A DNA stretch of 64,000 bases from Modicisalibacter radicis (GTDB lineage: Bacteria > Pseudomonadota > Gammaproteobacteria > Pseudomonadales > Halomonadaceae), in the NCBI RefSeq assembly GCF_900961225.1, contig NZ_CAAHFN010000022.1:62001-126000 (forward strand), read 5' to 3'. How positions within the stretch are numbered: position 1 is the stretch's first letter; every line of letters starts with the position of its first letter. This document shows positions 9,591 through 17,514 of this stretch, piece after piece. Under the pieces are notes generated by a model, which had not been told where the DNA came from, searched no databases, and saw only the letters and a program-made list of their open reading frames with translations. Both the position numbers and the translations under genes were made by a program.

Positions 9591-10295
9591 TCAATGGCCA
9601 AGTGGCGTGCGTGCCACCGCCCAGGCCTCGACGTAGCCGGCCCCGGCGGCACGGCAGGCCGTGGCCAGCGCATCGAGCGAGGCACCGGTGGTCATCACGT
9701 CGTCGACCAGTGCGACGCGTTCAGGCAGTGCGCCATCGACCACGAATGCCCCCTTGAGGTTGCGCCGCCGCGCCAAGCGATCCAGTCCACGTTGCGAGGG
9801 CGTCTCCCGTAGCCGTTGCGGCTGATGCCAGGGCAGTCGCAGCCGGGCGGCGAGGCGCTCGGCCAACCAGGGGCCAGGGTCGAAGCCCTGTTCGCGGGCG
9901 CGTTGGGGATGGCGCGGCAAGGCCACCAGCATGTCGGGCCATTGCTCGCTCTCGAGTCCCGCCAAGGTCTCACTCATCAGACTTGCCAGCAGATGGCCCG
10001 CGCGCGGGTCGTGGCCGAACTTGAATCGCTGCACAAGCGCCGCGATCTCGTCCTCGTAGCGCAGGCCGATGCGCGCCACGGTGAACGCCGGCGGGCGTCG
10101 CAGGCAGTGCCCGCAGTAGCGCGGGGCCGATTCCGGCAAGGGCTCGGCACACTGCACGCAAGCGTGCCGATTCCACGGCAAGGCGATCAGGCAGGCCCGA
10201 CACCAGGGCGCGTCCGGCAGGCAGCGCCCCAGGCAGAAGGCACAGCGCCCGGGCAAGGCGCGACGCAGCCTTCTGTCAACGCAATCAATGGCCAT
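9591..10295 (-). CDS. comF: ComF family phosphoribosyltransferase-like protein
   Basis: Needed for natural transformation in several bacteria (also called GntX). The 234 residues contain an N-terminal double zinc ribbon (CAFCLGRC, CRAC, CVQC, CGHC) and a C-terminal PRPP-binding motif VALVDDVMTTGAS (near 190). The start MAIDCVDRRL at 10295 fits the family; the frame is open another 55 codons upstream with no homology. The usual neighbour bioB is not present, and a tRNA lies upstream instead. Confidence 0.88.
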   Translation of the reverse strand: MAIDCVDRRLRRALPGRCAFCLGRCLPDAPWCRACLIALPWNRHACVQCAEPLPESAPRYCGHCLRRPPAFTVARIGLRYEDEIAALVQRFKFGHDPRAGHLLASLMSETLAGLESEQWPDMLVALPRHPQRAREQGFDPGPWLAERLAARLRLPWHQPQRLRETPSQRGLDRLARRRNLKGAFVVDGALPERVALVDDVMTTGASLDALATACRAAGAGYVEAWAVARTPLGH

Positions 10296-10447
10296 GGTTG
10301 ACTTCTTGCCCACACGGCCCACCATGCCCGCCAACTTCAACATATCAACCAGGTTCACTCGTATCATCCGCGAGTCTGCCTCAACCTTAACCGCCTCCGT
10401 CGCCATGCGCCACGACTGGTCGCTCGAGGTGAGCCGCTCCTCGGCGA

Positions 10448-10475
10448 TTGACTTGGTCAACGCCGTCCGTACAAT
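10448..10475 (+). promoter_or_regulatory. Sigma-70 promoter of tRNA-Leu
   Basis: TTGACT (10448-10453), a 16-nt spacer and TACAAT (10470-10475) lie 22 bases before the mature 5' end of the tRNA. The boxes are close to consensus. Confidence 0.8.
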
Positions 10476-10497
10476 ACGGGCGTTTCCTGCCTATCCT

Positions 10498-10583
10498 GCG
10501 GATGTGGTGGAATTGGTAGACACGCTAGATTTAGGTTCTAGTGCCCTTTGGGCGTGGAGGTTCAAGTCCTCTCATCCGCACCA
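10498..10583 (+). tRNA. leuW: tRNA-Leu (anticodon UAG)
   Basis: Class II tRNA. Acceptor arms GCGGATG (10498-10504) and CATCCGC (10573-10579) pair, A73 is at 10580 and CCA is encoded at 10581-10583. The anticodon stem CTAGA/TCTAG encloses TTTAGGT with anticodon TAG at 10532-10534. A long variable arm (GTGCCCTTTGGGCGT) and the T-loop GGTTCAAGTCC are present. Reads CUA and related leucine codons. Confidence 0.97.
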
Positions 10584-10800
10584 CTGAAAGCCTTGTAAAT
10601 CAAGCAATTGCTTAAACAGCATCGCCACGAATGCGGTGCGGCGACGCCTTGCATGGATTGCCCGGCCCTGACCGACTTGACCGCCGATTGCTGAATCCTG
10701 CCCGGTTGGCAGGCCCTGGTAGCCGAATAGCGCTTGACTCAGCTCTGCAAAGCCACCATATGGTTAGGGATGGGCATCGCATAAAGACAAGGAGGTAGCC

Positions 10801-10947
10801 ATGAAACGCATACTCGGTGCAGCCGCCGCCAATTGGCTCAGAAAGCCTGAAAATCGCGAGAAGGCCAAGCGCACGGCGAAACAGCTGTGGAGCAAGTATC
10901 AGAACCGCAAGGGGCCGCCGCCGGGTGGCAACCCGCCTTCACGGTAG
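10801..10947 (+). CDS. 48-residue basic small protein, unknown
   Basis: ATG at 10801 has a near-perfect ribosome site AAGGAGG seven bases upstream (10790s). The product starts MKRILGAAAANWLRKPENR and is rich in Lys/Arg, with a Gly/Pro-rich tail; predicted pI is very high. There is no signal peptide or recognised domain. I include it because of the ribosome site; no homologue is recognised. Confidence 0.55.
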   Translation: MKRILGAAAANWLRKPENREKAKRTAKQLWSKYQNRKGPPPGGNPPSR

Positions 10948-11265
10948 TCTTCGCGGGCTGCGCCCGGGCCACGTGCCAGACGCCGCCATAAATGCCGAAT
11001 AGACAGCTTTACGAAGCCCCTTGCACAGAGGGGCGAAGGGCGGGACGGCGCGGGAGTCTTTCGCCAGGGCCGGAGATAGAGATTCCGGCTTTCCGCCATC
11101 CTAGGCACCCATGGCGATCGTACAGCATAAGTAGCTCCAGAGAGGGTTCACGCCGCCCTCGCAGAAACCTGCCACCTGCCGCGGAAACCGGGTATTTGAC
11201 CGCCTGCCGGCGTATGGGCTCAACATGGCCATGGCTGGATTGAGCCTGGCGAAGCCATGGCGAAC
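10948..11265. other. Gap with no recognised gene
   Basis: I see no convincing ORF. A hairpin GCCCC...GGGGC lies near 11017-11035 and resembles the one at 6040-6059. The inverted pair GCCATGG/CCATGGC near 11226-11260 lies just after the stop of the minus-strand gene at 11266. Confidence 0.5.
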
Positions 11266-11451
11266 TTAGCGATCGTTGCCGTTGGGGTGCGGCGGAATCG
11301 TCTCGTCTTGATACGTTACGTTGAGATCGCTATGCGACCCGTAGCCATGACGATTCTGACTTTCGTCGCTCTCTGCCAGCGCGGTCAACGGCAACAGCGC
11401 CGAAATGACGACGGCGGCGACCGGAGACAGCAGCTTGCTGAGTATATTCAT
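11266..11451 (-). CDS. Small secreted protein, unknown
   Basis: 61 residues. A clear signal peptide MNILSKLLSPVAAVVISA continues to a likely LTALA cleavage site at about residue 26, leaving a hydrophilic mature peptide of about 35 residues rich in Asn, Asp, His and Ser. GGAGGG lies ten bases upstream of this ATG; a start at 11469 would add MEGQKD but has no ribosome site. No domain is recognised. Confidence 0.6.
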   Translation of the reverse strand: MNILSKLLSPVAAVVISALLPLTALAESDESQNRHGYGSHSDLNVTYQDETIPPHPNGNDR

Positions 11452-11569
11452 GTCTTTTTGGCCCTCCATTTGTTAGCGTGCTATCAATATAGACGCTTGG
11501 CTCCCCTCATTGCAAGCCAATCCCTTCGCGGCCGGCCATCGGCCGATCAGGCGCAGAGCTGCCCGTGAA

Positions 11570-12301
11570 CTACGATGAGAAACACGCGCCCTCTTCCAGG
11601 GGCTTGATGCCGACATCGAGGTAGGACGGTTCGAGGTCTCGCTCGAGCGGTGCGAACATCTCTTCCATGAAGTCCATCAACAGGTGGGTCGACCTTAGCG
11701 CTGTAGCGGTATCGTGCTCGATGATCGCGTCGAGCATGTCCACGTGCATCTGCACATTGTCATGCACGGTCCGCTCGTTGCCGAAATGGCTCTGGTAAAG
11801 ATAGCCCAGGCGCCGGAAGGTCGTGTGGAGCGGTCGTAACGTCCGCTCCAGAAACGGCTCGTCGGCCGCCTCCAGCAGTAACTGATCCATGCGCTTGTCG
11901 AGCTCATTGAACGGGCGAATATCGGTACTCGCCTTCAGCTCCCGCAGCATGCGAGCCAAGTGGTGCAGCTGGTTTCGCACCAGGCCGCTGGCGTTGTCTA
12001 TCGCCAGTTCGACAACGAAGCATTCGATATCGCGGCGGATTCTCAACAGGCGCCGTTCGCGATGCAGGTCGATCGGCGTAACCCGCACCCCACGTCCGGC
12101 ACGGACTTCCAGCAACGTGTCATCCGATAGCTTGCGTATCGCCTCGAGAACCGGTGTGCGGCCCAATGCCACTCGCTCCTGAAGATCGGCCATGGTCATC
12201 GACTCACCGGGTTTGAGCTCCATATGGGCGATCAGTGACTCGATTCTCTCGTACGCCTGCTCACCCTGGGACATACCGTAAGCTGCTGTTTTATTGCTCA
12301 T
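11570..12301 (-). CDS. GntR-family (FCD) transcriptional regulator
   Basis: A 243-residue regulator. The winged helix at about 15-80 contains MTMADLQERVALGRTPVLEAIRKL and a wing VRAGRGVRV; the all-helical FCD effector domain follows, with metal-ligand-type His/Asp positions (for example HDNVQMHVDMLDAI). It is divergent from the SDR-TRAP genes and probably controls them in response to a sugar acid or related carboxylate (inferred). Confidence 0.9.
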   Translation of the reverse strand: MSNKTAAYGMSQGEQAYERIESLIAHMELKPGESMTMADLQERVALGRTPVLEAIRKLSDDTLLEVRAGRGVRVTPIDLHRERRLLRIRRDIECFVVELAIDNASGLVRNQLHHLARMLRELKASTDIRPFNELDKRMDQLLLEAADEPFLERTLRPLHTTFRRLGYLYQSHFGNERTVHDNVQMHVDMLDAIIEHDTATALRSTHLLMDFMEEMFAPLERDLEPSYLDVGIKPLEEGACFSS

Positions 12302-12351
12302 TGTTCAATAAATCCTAATTTCTAATAGAAGCTCATTAGCCATAAGTATCA

Positions 12352-12361
12352 TGGTATATCA
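12352..12361. promoter_or_regulatory. Candidate FCD-regulator operator in the divergent promoter region
   Basis: TGGTATATCA is an imperfect 10-bp palindrome of the form TGRTATAYCA, like the TGGTATACCA core bound by UxuR/ExuR-type FCD regulators. It lies 50 bases upstream of the regulator gene, in the AT-rich gap 12302-12629. That gap also has an ACCATGGT palindrome near 12386 and no ORF. Confidence 0.35.
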
Positions 12362-12629
12362 AGATATTCACCAATATATTTCTAACCATGGTGCATACGA
12401 TTAGCACGTCAATAGCGCTTGAGTGGATCATCAGCGACCTTGCTAACAGGCGTTATTAACGGGCTGTTATTAAAGCGAGGCCACGAAAAGGAGCTCGTCA
12501 TTACACGGTAAAGGCACTGTCTGCTCTCGTCAGACATACACTTTCATAGCCTGGATAACCGTCGCAACGACCCTATGAATCGTTAATCCACAAACTGTTA
12601 ATGAATCGATGATGCGGGAGAAAAGACAG

Positions 12630-13394
12630 ATGACTCTGTTCGACTTGACAGGCTGTACGGCACTGATCACTGGTTCATCCGGCGGGCTGGGGCTCGCAAT
12701 GGCTCGCGGCCTGGCTCAGGCGGGGGCCCGGGTCATCATTCATGGCCGCAATCGCGAAAAGCTCGAGTCAGCACGCCAGAACCTCTCCGAGGAAGGCTGT
12801 GACGTTTTGACCACGTCGTTCGATATCACCGACGAAGCAGCCATCGAGCAGGCGCTCGACACACTGAAATCCGATGGCGTCAATATCGACATACTGGTCA
12901 ATAACGCCGGCATGCAACTCCGCCGCCCCCTGGTCGAACTCGAACGCGCTCAATGGGATACGGTGATCAATACCAACCTGACCAGTGCGTTCCTGCTGGG
13001 TCGCAACGTGGCGCGCCAGATGATCGAACGCGGCCAGGGTGGAAAGATCATCAATATCGGGTCCTTGATGAGTTCAGTGGCACGCCCGACGGTGGCCGCC
13101 TACACGGCTGCCAAGGGTGGCGTGCGCCTGCTGACCCAATCGATGGCAGCGGAGTGGGCCGAACATGACATCCAGTCCAACGCCATCGGTCCGGGCTACA
13201 TGATCACGGAAATGACCCAGCCGCTGGTGGACGACCCGCAATTCAATGCCTGGATTACCGGCCGCACTCCCTCCAAACGTTGGGGCACGCCCGAGGATCT
13301 GATCGGGACCGTGATTTACCTGGCATCGCCGGCGTCGAGCTATGTGAATGGGCAGATCATTTACGTCGACGGTGGCATGTTGGCCGTTCTTTGA
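12630..13394 (+). CDS. SDR oxidoreductase, gluconate 5-dehydrogenase-like
   Basis: A 254-residue classical short-chain dehydrogenase. The NAD(P)-binding motif TGSSGGLGLAMA is near residue 12, NNAG is at about 90 and the active site has Ser in INIGSLMSS and YTAAKGG (Tyr-x3-Lys). The C-terminus YVNGQIIYVDGGM is typical of IdnO-type enzymes. ATG at 12630 is preferred because GGGAG lies nine bases upstream. With the TRAP genes downstream it probably oxidises or reduces the imported sugar acid. Confidence 0.82.
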   Translation: MTLFDLTGCTALITGSSGGLGLAMARGLAQAGARVIIHGRNREKLESARQNLSEEGCDVLTTSFDITDEAAIEQALDTLKSDGVNIDILVNNAGMQLRRPLVELERAQWDTVINTNLTSAFLLGRNVARQMIERGQGGKIINIGSLMSSVARPTVAAYTAAKGGVRLLTQSMAAEWAEHDIQSNAIGPGYMITEMTQPLVDDPQFNAWITGRTPSKRWGTPEDLIGTVIYLASPASSYVNGQIIYVDGGMLAVL

Positions 13395-13482
13395 ACGGTC
13401 ATTTAAAAACGCAATGAGTAACAACAATACCGGCATGGCCGGACGATCGAACGTCAAGACACAATAGCCAAGGATCAGGATC

Positions 13483-14475
13483 ATGCAGACAAAGCGCGTT
13501 TTCTCTCACACCCCCTCCTTGCTCACCGCACTGGCGCTCGCCATCGGCAGCGCTTCGGCGATGGCGGCGGAATACAATGCCAAGCTCTCGCTCGATGTGC
13601 CCGAGAACAATACCAAGTACGTTGCGGCCCAGCAGTTTGCCGATCTTGTCCGCGAGCGCACCGATGACAATGTCGATATTCAGCTGTTCGCCAACAGCGT
13701 TCTGGGCGGAGAAACCGAATCTGCCGAAGGCATTCGCCTCGGCTCGGTACAGATGGGCATCATCACCAGTTCGGTTCTCACCTCGTGGGTTCCGGAAGTC
13801 CAGGTACTCGACCTGCCTTATCTGATCGATGACGAAGAGCAGGCGACGGCGCTCAGCGAACCGTTGACCAAGGAACTCTCGCCCAATTTCGAGAAGCAGG
13901 GCTTCCATCTGCTGGGCTTCTCCGTCAACGGCATTCGTCAGCTGATGAGCAGCTTCCCGATCCATTCGATCGACGACATCCAGGGCAAGAAGATGCGCGT
14001 CATCCAGAGCCCGCTGCACGTCGAGGCCTGGCGTGCTGCCGGCGCCAACCCCACGCCGATTCCTGCGCCGGAAATCTATAACGCGATGCAGACCGGAGTC
14101 ATCGATTTCTTCGACAACACGGCCACCAATTACCTGACCAACCGCTTCTATGAAGTGGCGCCCTACTACGTGAAGACCGACCACATATTCGCCATGGGTA
14201 CCTGGGTGGTTTCACAGAGCTGGTGGCAGCGTCTGCCTGAGGATTACCAGCAGGCAATCACCCAGGCCGCTCAGGAAGTGCAGGCGGAACTGCCGGCGAT
14301 GCGCAGAAAGGATGACCAGGCCGCGCTCGACGAGACCGTCGCCGATGGCGCGACGATCATCGAAATCGAGGACAAGGGACCCTGGAAGGAAGCCATGAAG
14401 CCCGTCCGCGACGAGTTCACCAAGAAGATCCCGAATGGCGAAGCCCTGGTTTCGCTGATCGAAAACGCGGAATAA
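13483..14475 (+). CDS. TRAP transporter substrate-binding protein (DctP family)
   Basis: Periplasmic binding protein of 330 residues that delivers a carboxylate to the membrane complex. A signal peptide ends near ASAMAA|E (residue 29). The conserved Arg of the carboxylate site lies in the KKMRVIQSPLHVEAW segment and the FFDNTATNY segment follows. AAGGA lies upstream. It is cotranscribed with the SDR gene upstream and the fused permease downstream. Substrate not determined; a sugar acid is likely from context. Confidence 0.88.
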   Translation: MQTKRVFSHTPSLLTALALAIGSASAMAAEYNAKLSLDVPENNTKYVAAQQFADLVRERTDDNVDIQLFANSVLGGETESAEGIRLGSVQMGIITSSVLTSWVPEVQVLDLPYLIDDEEQATALSEPLTKELSPNFEKQGFHLLGFSVNGIRQLMSSFPIHSIDDIQGKKMRVIQSPLHVEAWRAAGANPTPIPAPEIYNAMQTGVIDFFDNTATNYLTNRFYEVAPYYVKTDHIFAMGTWVVSQSWWQRLPEDYQQAITQAAQEVQAELPAMRRKDDQAALDETVADGATIIEIEDKGPWKEAMKPVRDEFTKKIPNGEALVSLIENAE

Positions 14476-14483
14476 CGAGTCTC

Positions 14484-14510
14484 CCGGCCCCGTCGCAACG
14501 GCGGGGTCGG
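14484..14510 (+). other. Intercistronic hairpin between binding protein and permease genes
   Basis: CCGGCCCCG (14484-14492) pairs with CGGGGTCGG (14502-14510) with one wobble. A stem here without a T-run is common after binding-protein genes and could keep their mRNA level above that of the permease. Confidence 0.5.
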
Positions 14511-14553
14511 TGCCGTTGCGTCCTACTGGCGCCGCCCTTCTGGAGCGTATCGG

Positions 14554-16419
14554 ATGTCTGCCTACCGTCTTTCCCTCGCAACTCCCGCACTGGGCATAGG
14601 GCGCACCGCCGCCGGGCTGGAAAACCTCGTCCGCTTGCTGGTCTTCGTCATCCTGCTGGCGATGACCGCGGCCGTGCTTGCCGGCGTCATCTCGCGCTAT
14701 GTCTTCAACGACTCCTTTTCGTGGACCGAAGAGTTCGCGATCTGGTGCTTTACCTGGCTGATCTTCCTGGGCGCGGCACTGGGCATTCGTCAGAAGCGCC
14801 ACGTCGCGGCCGATTTCCTGCCCGATAGCCTGCCCGCCTGGCTCGACGCCATGCTGGGCTTCGCCCAGAGCCTGGTGCTCTCGCTGACGCTGATCATGAT
14901 GCTGTTCGGTGGCTATCAACTCGCCGACATGGTCGGCGGCACCAGCGCCAGCCTGCAGTGGCCGAAGGCGATAAAGTACGCCGTCATCCCGATTTCCGGG
15001 GTCGTCGCACTGATCTTCCTGCTCGCCCGGGATATCGAGGATAATCGCGTCCTGGTGCGCAACCTGCTGGCGATGGTCGCCGCCGCGCTGATCTACCTGG
15101 GGCTCGATCACGGCCTGCTGGGGCCACTCCAGGGAAGTTCGCCGAGCCTGATCATGCTGGCCGCTTTCTTCATGGCACTCGGGGTCGGCGTCCCGGTGTC
15201 TTTTGCATTGATGTTCGGGGTGTTTCTGGCCAGTTCGGCGTCGTTCATCCTCCCCGCGCCGGCGGTCGTCCAGAACATGGTCACCGGCTCGACCAAGTTC
15301 ATCCTGCTGGCGATCCCCTTCTTTCTCTCGACCGGCTATCTGCTCAACCTCGGCGGACTGTCGACTCGTCTGATCGACTTCGCAACCAGCCTGGTCGGCC
15401 ACCTGCGCGGCGGTCTGGCTCACGTCAACATACTCAACAGCCTGATGGTCGGCGGTATCTCCGGCTCATCCAGCGCCGACGCCGCCAGCAGCACCAAGAT
15501 CCTGGTGCCCGAGATGGTCAGCCGCGGCTACTCGCCGGCGTTTTCCTGCGCGGTGACCGCTTCGTCGGCGATCCTGCCCAACGTGGTGCCGCCGGCCATC
15601 GCCATGCTGGTCTATGCCTCGGTCGCCAACGTCTCCATCGCCCGCCTGTTCATGGCCGGTATCGTGCCGGCGATCATGGCGGCCGGAGCGCTGATGCTGG
15701 TGGCCTACTGGATCTCCGTGCGTCGCCACTACCAGACCGCCACGGAGCGCGCGCCGCTGTCCGCGATCGGGCATTCCTTCGTGCGGGCACTGCCGGTACT
15801 GGTCATCACCGTGGGGGTGCTCGGCGGCATCCGTTTCGGCGTGATTACCGCCACCGAGGCGGGTGTCGTGGCGCTGCTCTGGACCTTCATGCTCGGCAAG
15901 CTGGTGTTCAAGGCCTACGACTGGAAGCAGTTCTACCGCGCCTTCGTCGAATGCGCCACGGACGCTGCCCTGGTCGGCTTCCTGATCGCCGCCTCGGTGC
16001 CATTCGCCTGGATCCTGATCGCCGAACAGGTGCCCCAGGAGATCGTCAGCTGGGCAGGCACGGCGGCCGACAGCCAGTTCGGGTTGTTCGTCATCCTGCT
16101 GCTGGTACTCGCCGCCGCCGGCATGTTCCTGGACCTGACCCCGGCGATGCTGATCATCGCCCCGCTCTTTTTGCCGATGATGACCAGCGCCGGCGTCGAC
16201 CCGGTTCAACTGGGGATCGTCATGATCATCACCCTGCAGTTGGGTGGCGTATCGCCTCCCGTGGGGCTTCTGGTGTTCATCTCGTCGCAGATCGCCAAGG
16301 TATCGCCCTCTGCGGTATTCCGCGCGGTGGTGCCGTTCATCGCCGCAACCATGGTGATCGTGCTGCTGCTGTGCGTGTTTCCCTCGCTGACCATCGGCCT
16401 GTGGGACCTGATCGAATGA
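14554..16419 (+). CDS. Fused TRAP transporter permease (small plus large subunits)
   Basis: A 621-residue sodium-driven permease. The first ~160 residues form the four-helix DctQ-like subunit (SRYVFNDSFSWTEEFAIW, KRHVAADFLP). About 195-620 is the DctM-like subunit, with GVPVSFALMFGV, SGSSSADAASSTKILVPEM and the LGGVSPPVGLLVF segment near the C-terminus. The two subunits are joined by an extra helix, as in other QM fusions. GGAG lies eight bases before the ATG. Confidence 0.92.
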   Translation: MSAYRLSLATPALGIGRTAAGLENLVRLLVFVILLAMTAAVLAGVISRYVFNDSFSWTEEFAIWCFTWLIFLGAALGIRQKRHVAADFLPDSLPAWLDAMLGFAQSLVLSLTLIMMLFGGYQLADMVGGTSASLQWPKAIKYAVIPISGVVALIFLLARDIEDNRVLVRNLLAMVAAALIYLGLDHGLLGPLQGSSPSLIMLAAFFMALGVGVPVSFALMFGVFLASSASFILPAPAVVQNMVTGSTKFILLAIPFFLSTGYLLNLGGLSTRLIDFATSLVGHLRGGLAHVNILNSLMVGGISGSSSADAASSTKILVPEMVSRGYSPAFSCAVTASSAILPNVVPPAIAMLVYASVANVSIARLFMAGIVPAIMAAGALMLVAYWISVRRHYQTATERAPLSAIGHSFVRALPVLVITVGVLGGIRFGVITATEAGVVALLWTFMLGKLVFKAYDWKQFYRAFVECATDAALVGFLIAASVPFAWILIAEQVPQEIVSWAGTAADSQFGLFVILLLVLAAAGMFLDLTPAMLIIAPLFLPMMTSAGVDPVQLGIVMIITLQLGGVSPPVGLLVFISSQIAKVSPSAVFRAVVPFIAATMVIVLLLCVFPSLTIGLWDLIE

Positions 16420-16424
16420 GCCGT

Positions 16425-16452
16425 GCCGAGCCGCCTTCATCGGCGGCTCGGC
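16425..16452 (+). terminator. Hairpin after the TRAP operon, weak terminator
   Basis: A perfect 11-bp stem GCCGAGCCGCC (16425-16435) with GGCGGCTCGGC (16442-16452) begins 6 nt after the stop codon. No T-run follows, so termination may be poor or Rho-assisted. Confidence 0.5.
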
Positions 16453-16465
16453 CCAGGCCAGGCAC

Positions 16466-16493
16466 AAAAAAAGACCGCCCTCGGTGGGCGGTC
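16466..16493 (-). terminator. Strong minus-strand terminator
   Basis: GACCGCCC (16473-16480) and GGGCGGTC (16486-16493) form an 8-bp stem with a 5-nt loop. On the minus strand it is followed by seven T (16466-16472). It lies downstream of no protein gene, which is the main support for a non-coding transcript. Confidence 0.85.
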
Positions 16494-16745
16494 AAGTACG
16501 CAGGAACTATCGTAGATGCAAACGCGAGACACCCTAAGCGGGAGTGTCGCTGGCCCGAAGGCCCGGGGTGGACGCACCTCGTCAGTTGCCGCTCGATACG
16601 TCCACCCCGTCTGCATGCCATGTCGATGACGCAGCATGCGGGATAGGTGGCATCCTTGCCGGGGAATCCTTTCCCGAGACACCCTTCCTTGCCCGAAGGC
16701 GGTGCCGTCTCATCGCAACCTAAGTCACACATCGCATTTGAGTGA
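16466..16745 (-). ncRNA. Candidate structured RNA with CsrA/RsmA-type GGA hairpins
   Basis: No plausible protein gene occupies 16495-17109, yet a strong minus-strand terminator ends here. The upstream minus strand is rich in stems: an 11-bp perfect stem between 16564-16574 and 16599-16609, and two short hairpins that expose GGA in the loop. The latter are GGC-AAGGAT-GCC (16649-16660) and GGGAA-AGGA-TTCCC (16662-16675); a third AAGGAAG lies near 16683-16690. GGA in a hairpin loop is the CsrA/RsmA binding signature. The 5' end is a guess. No GacA-like box is evident upstream. 6S, tmRNA, SRP and RNase P signatures were looked for and not seen. Confidence 0.45.
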
Positions 16746-17109
16746 GCAGCGAGGCTCGAGGCTTGCTACGTTGTCGAACGCGTACCGCACCTCGTACAAC
16801 GCTATCCACCCACCCATACCATTGCCAAAACCATGCCGATAAAAATATAAAACTTTAAAATTCAATTGCTTAAAAAAATAAAACACCTGAAAACGGGCCC
16901 TCACTGGCAAGCCGACAGCCAGCTATTCCATTAACCGTTGCTAATATCGGACGCTCACCATGAACATGTCATTAACTTTAGTCTAATCAGCGCCCTACAC
17001 TGTCTGCCATTGGCGACAGACAAGCCTCTTTCCGCTAAATCGCTGTTTGTAGGCAGGTTGGGGGCCACGTACACTGCCAGGAAAGGCCAGTTATTCAGCG
17101 AGGTGATTC

Positions 17110-17514
17110 ATGTTCAGAGACGATGTGCCAGGATGCGGCGTTTATCGGCATACCGATGGCCGACTGGTCAAGCAGAGCAATACGTTGTCCGAACTGCTCC
17201 ATGGAGAACGTACCGCCGCCTCGGAAACGCTGGAGGGCTTTCTCGACGAAGCGGGCTATACGGCTTACGAAACCGTCGAGAATGTCTATACCGTCTATGC
17301 GCCGGAGGAAGACGCCGAGTTGAGCGACGCTTTTCGCCATGCGCTGGAAGGCGTGCGCTATCTGATCCAGGTCGACACCGATCCCAAGGCGCACTTCTTC
17401 GTGCTGGTCGACGACAGCTTGGTCGACTATCTCGACGTTCTCGCACTGTTGCAGCCCCTGGCCATTCACAAGCGCATGGCAGCGGAATCCGTCCAGCTCG
17501 CGAACGACGCATGA
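17110..17514 (+). CDS. Hypothetical 134-residue acidic protein
   Basis: Not recognised. It is soluble and acidic, with alternating strands and helices (GCGVYRHTDGRLVKQSNTLS at the start, VDTDPKAHFFVLVDDSLVDYL near 90-110). GAGGTG lies five bases before the ATG at 17110. The stop overlaps the start of the membrane protein downstream (ATGA), so the two are translationally coupled. Confidence 0.7.
   Translation: MFRDDVPGCGVYRHTDGRLVKQSNTLSELLHGERTAASETLEGFLDEAGYTAYETVENVYTVYAPEEDAELSDAFRHALEGVRYLIQVDTDPKAHFFVLVDDSLVDYLDVLALLQPLAIHKRMAAESVQLANDA

Noticed and set aside
10288-10587. Plus-strand ORF of 99 codons across tRNA-Leu
   Set aside because: It covers the tRNA and its promoter and is antisense to the comF start; not a gene.
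16337-16732. Open minus-strand frame of 131 codons across the RNA candidate
   Set aside because: It runs through the strong minus-strand terminator and antisense into the TRAP permease, has no ribosome site and a composition unlike the neighbouring genes.
16466-16745. tmRNA, 6S, SRP or RNase P RNA as identity of the structured RNA
   Set aside because: No tRNA-like 3' end with CCA, no GGAAG-type SRP loop context, no RNase P core signature and no 6S-like central bubble could be found by eye.
16938-17510. Long upstream extension of the DUF1206 gene
   Set aside because: It covers the well-formed 17110-17514 gene in another frame and is basic and non-homologous; the ATGA overlap start at 17511 is better.
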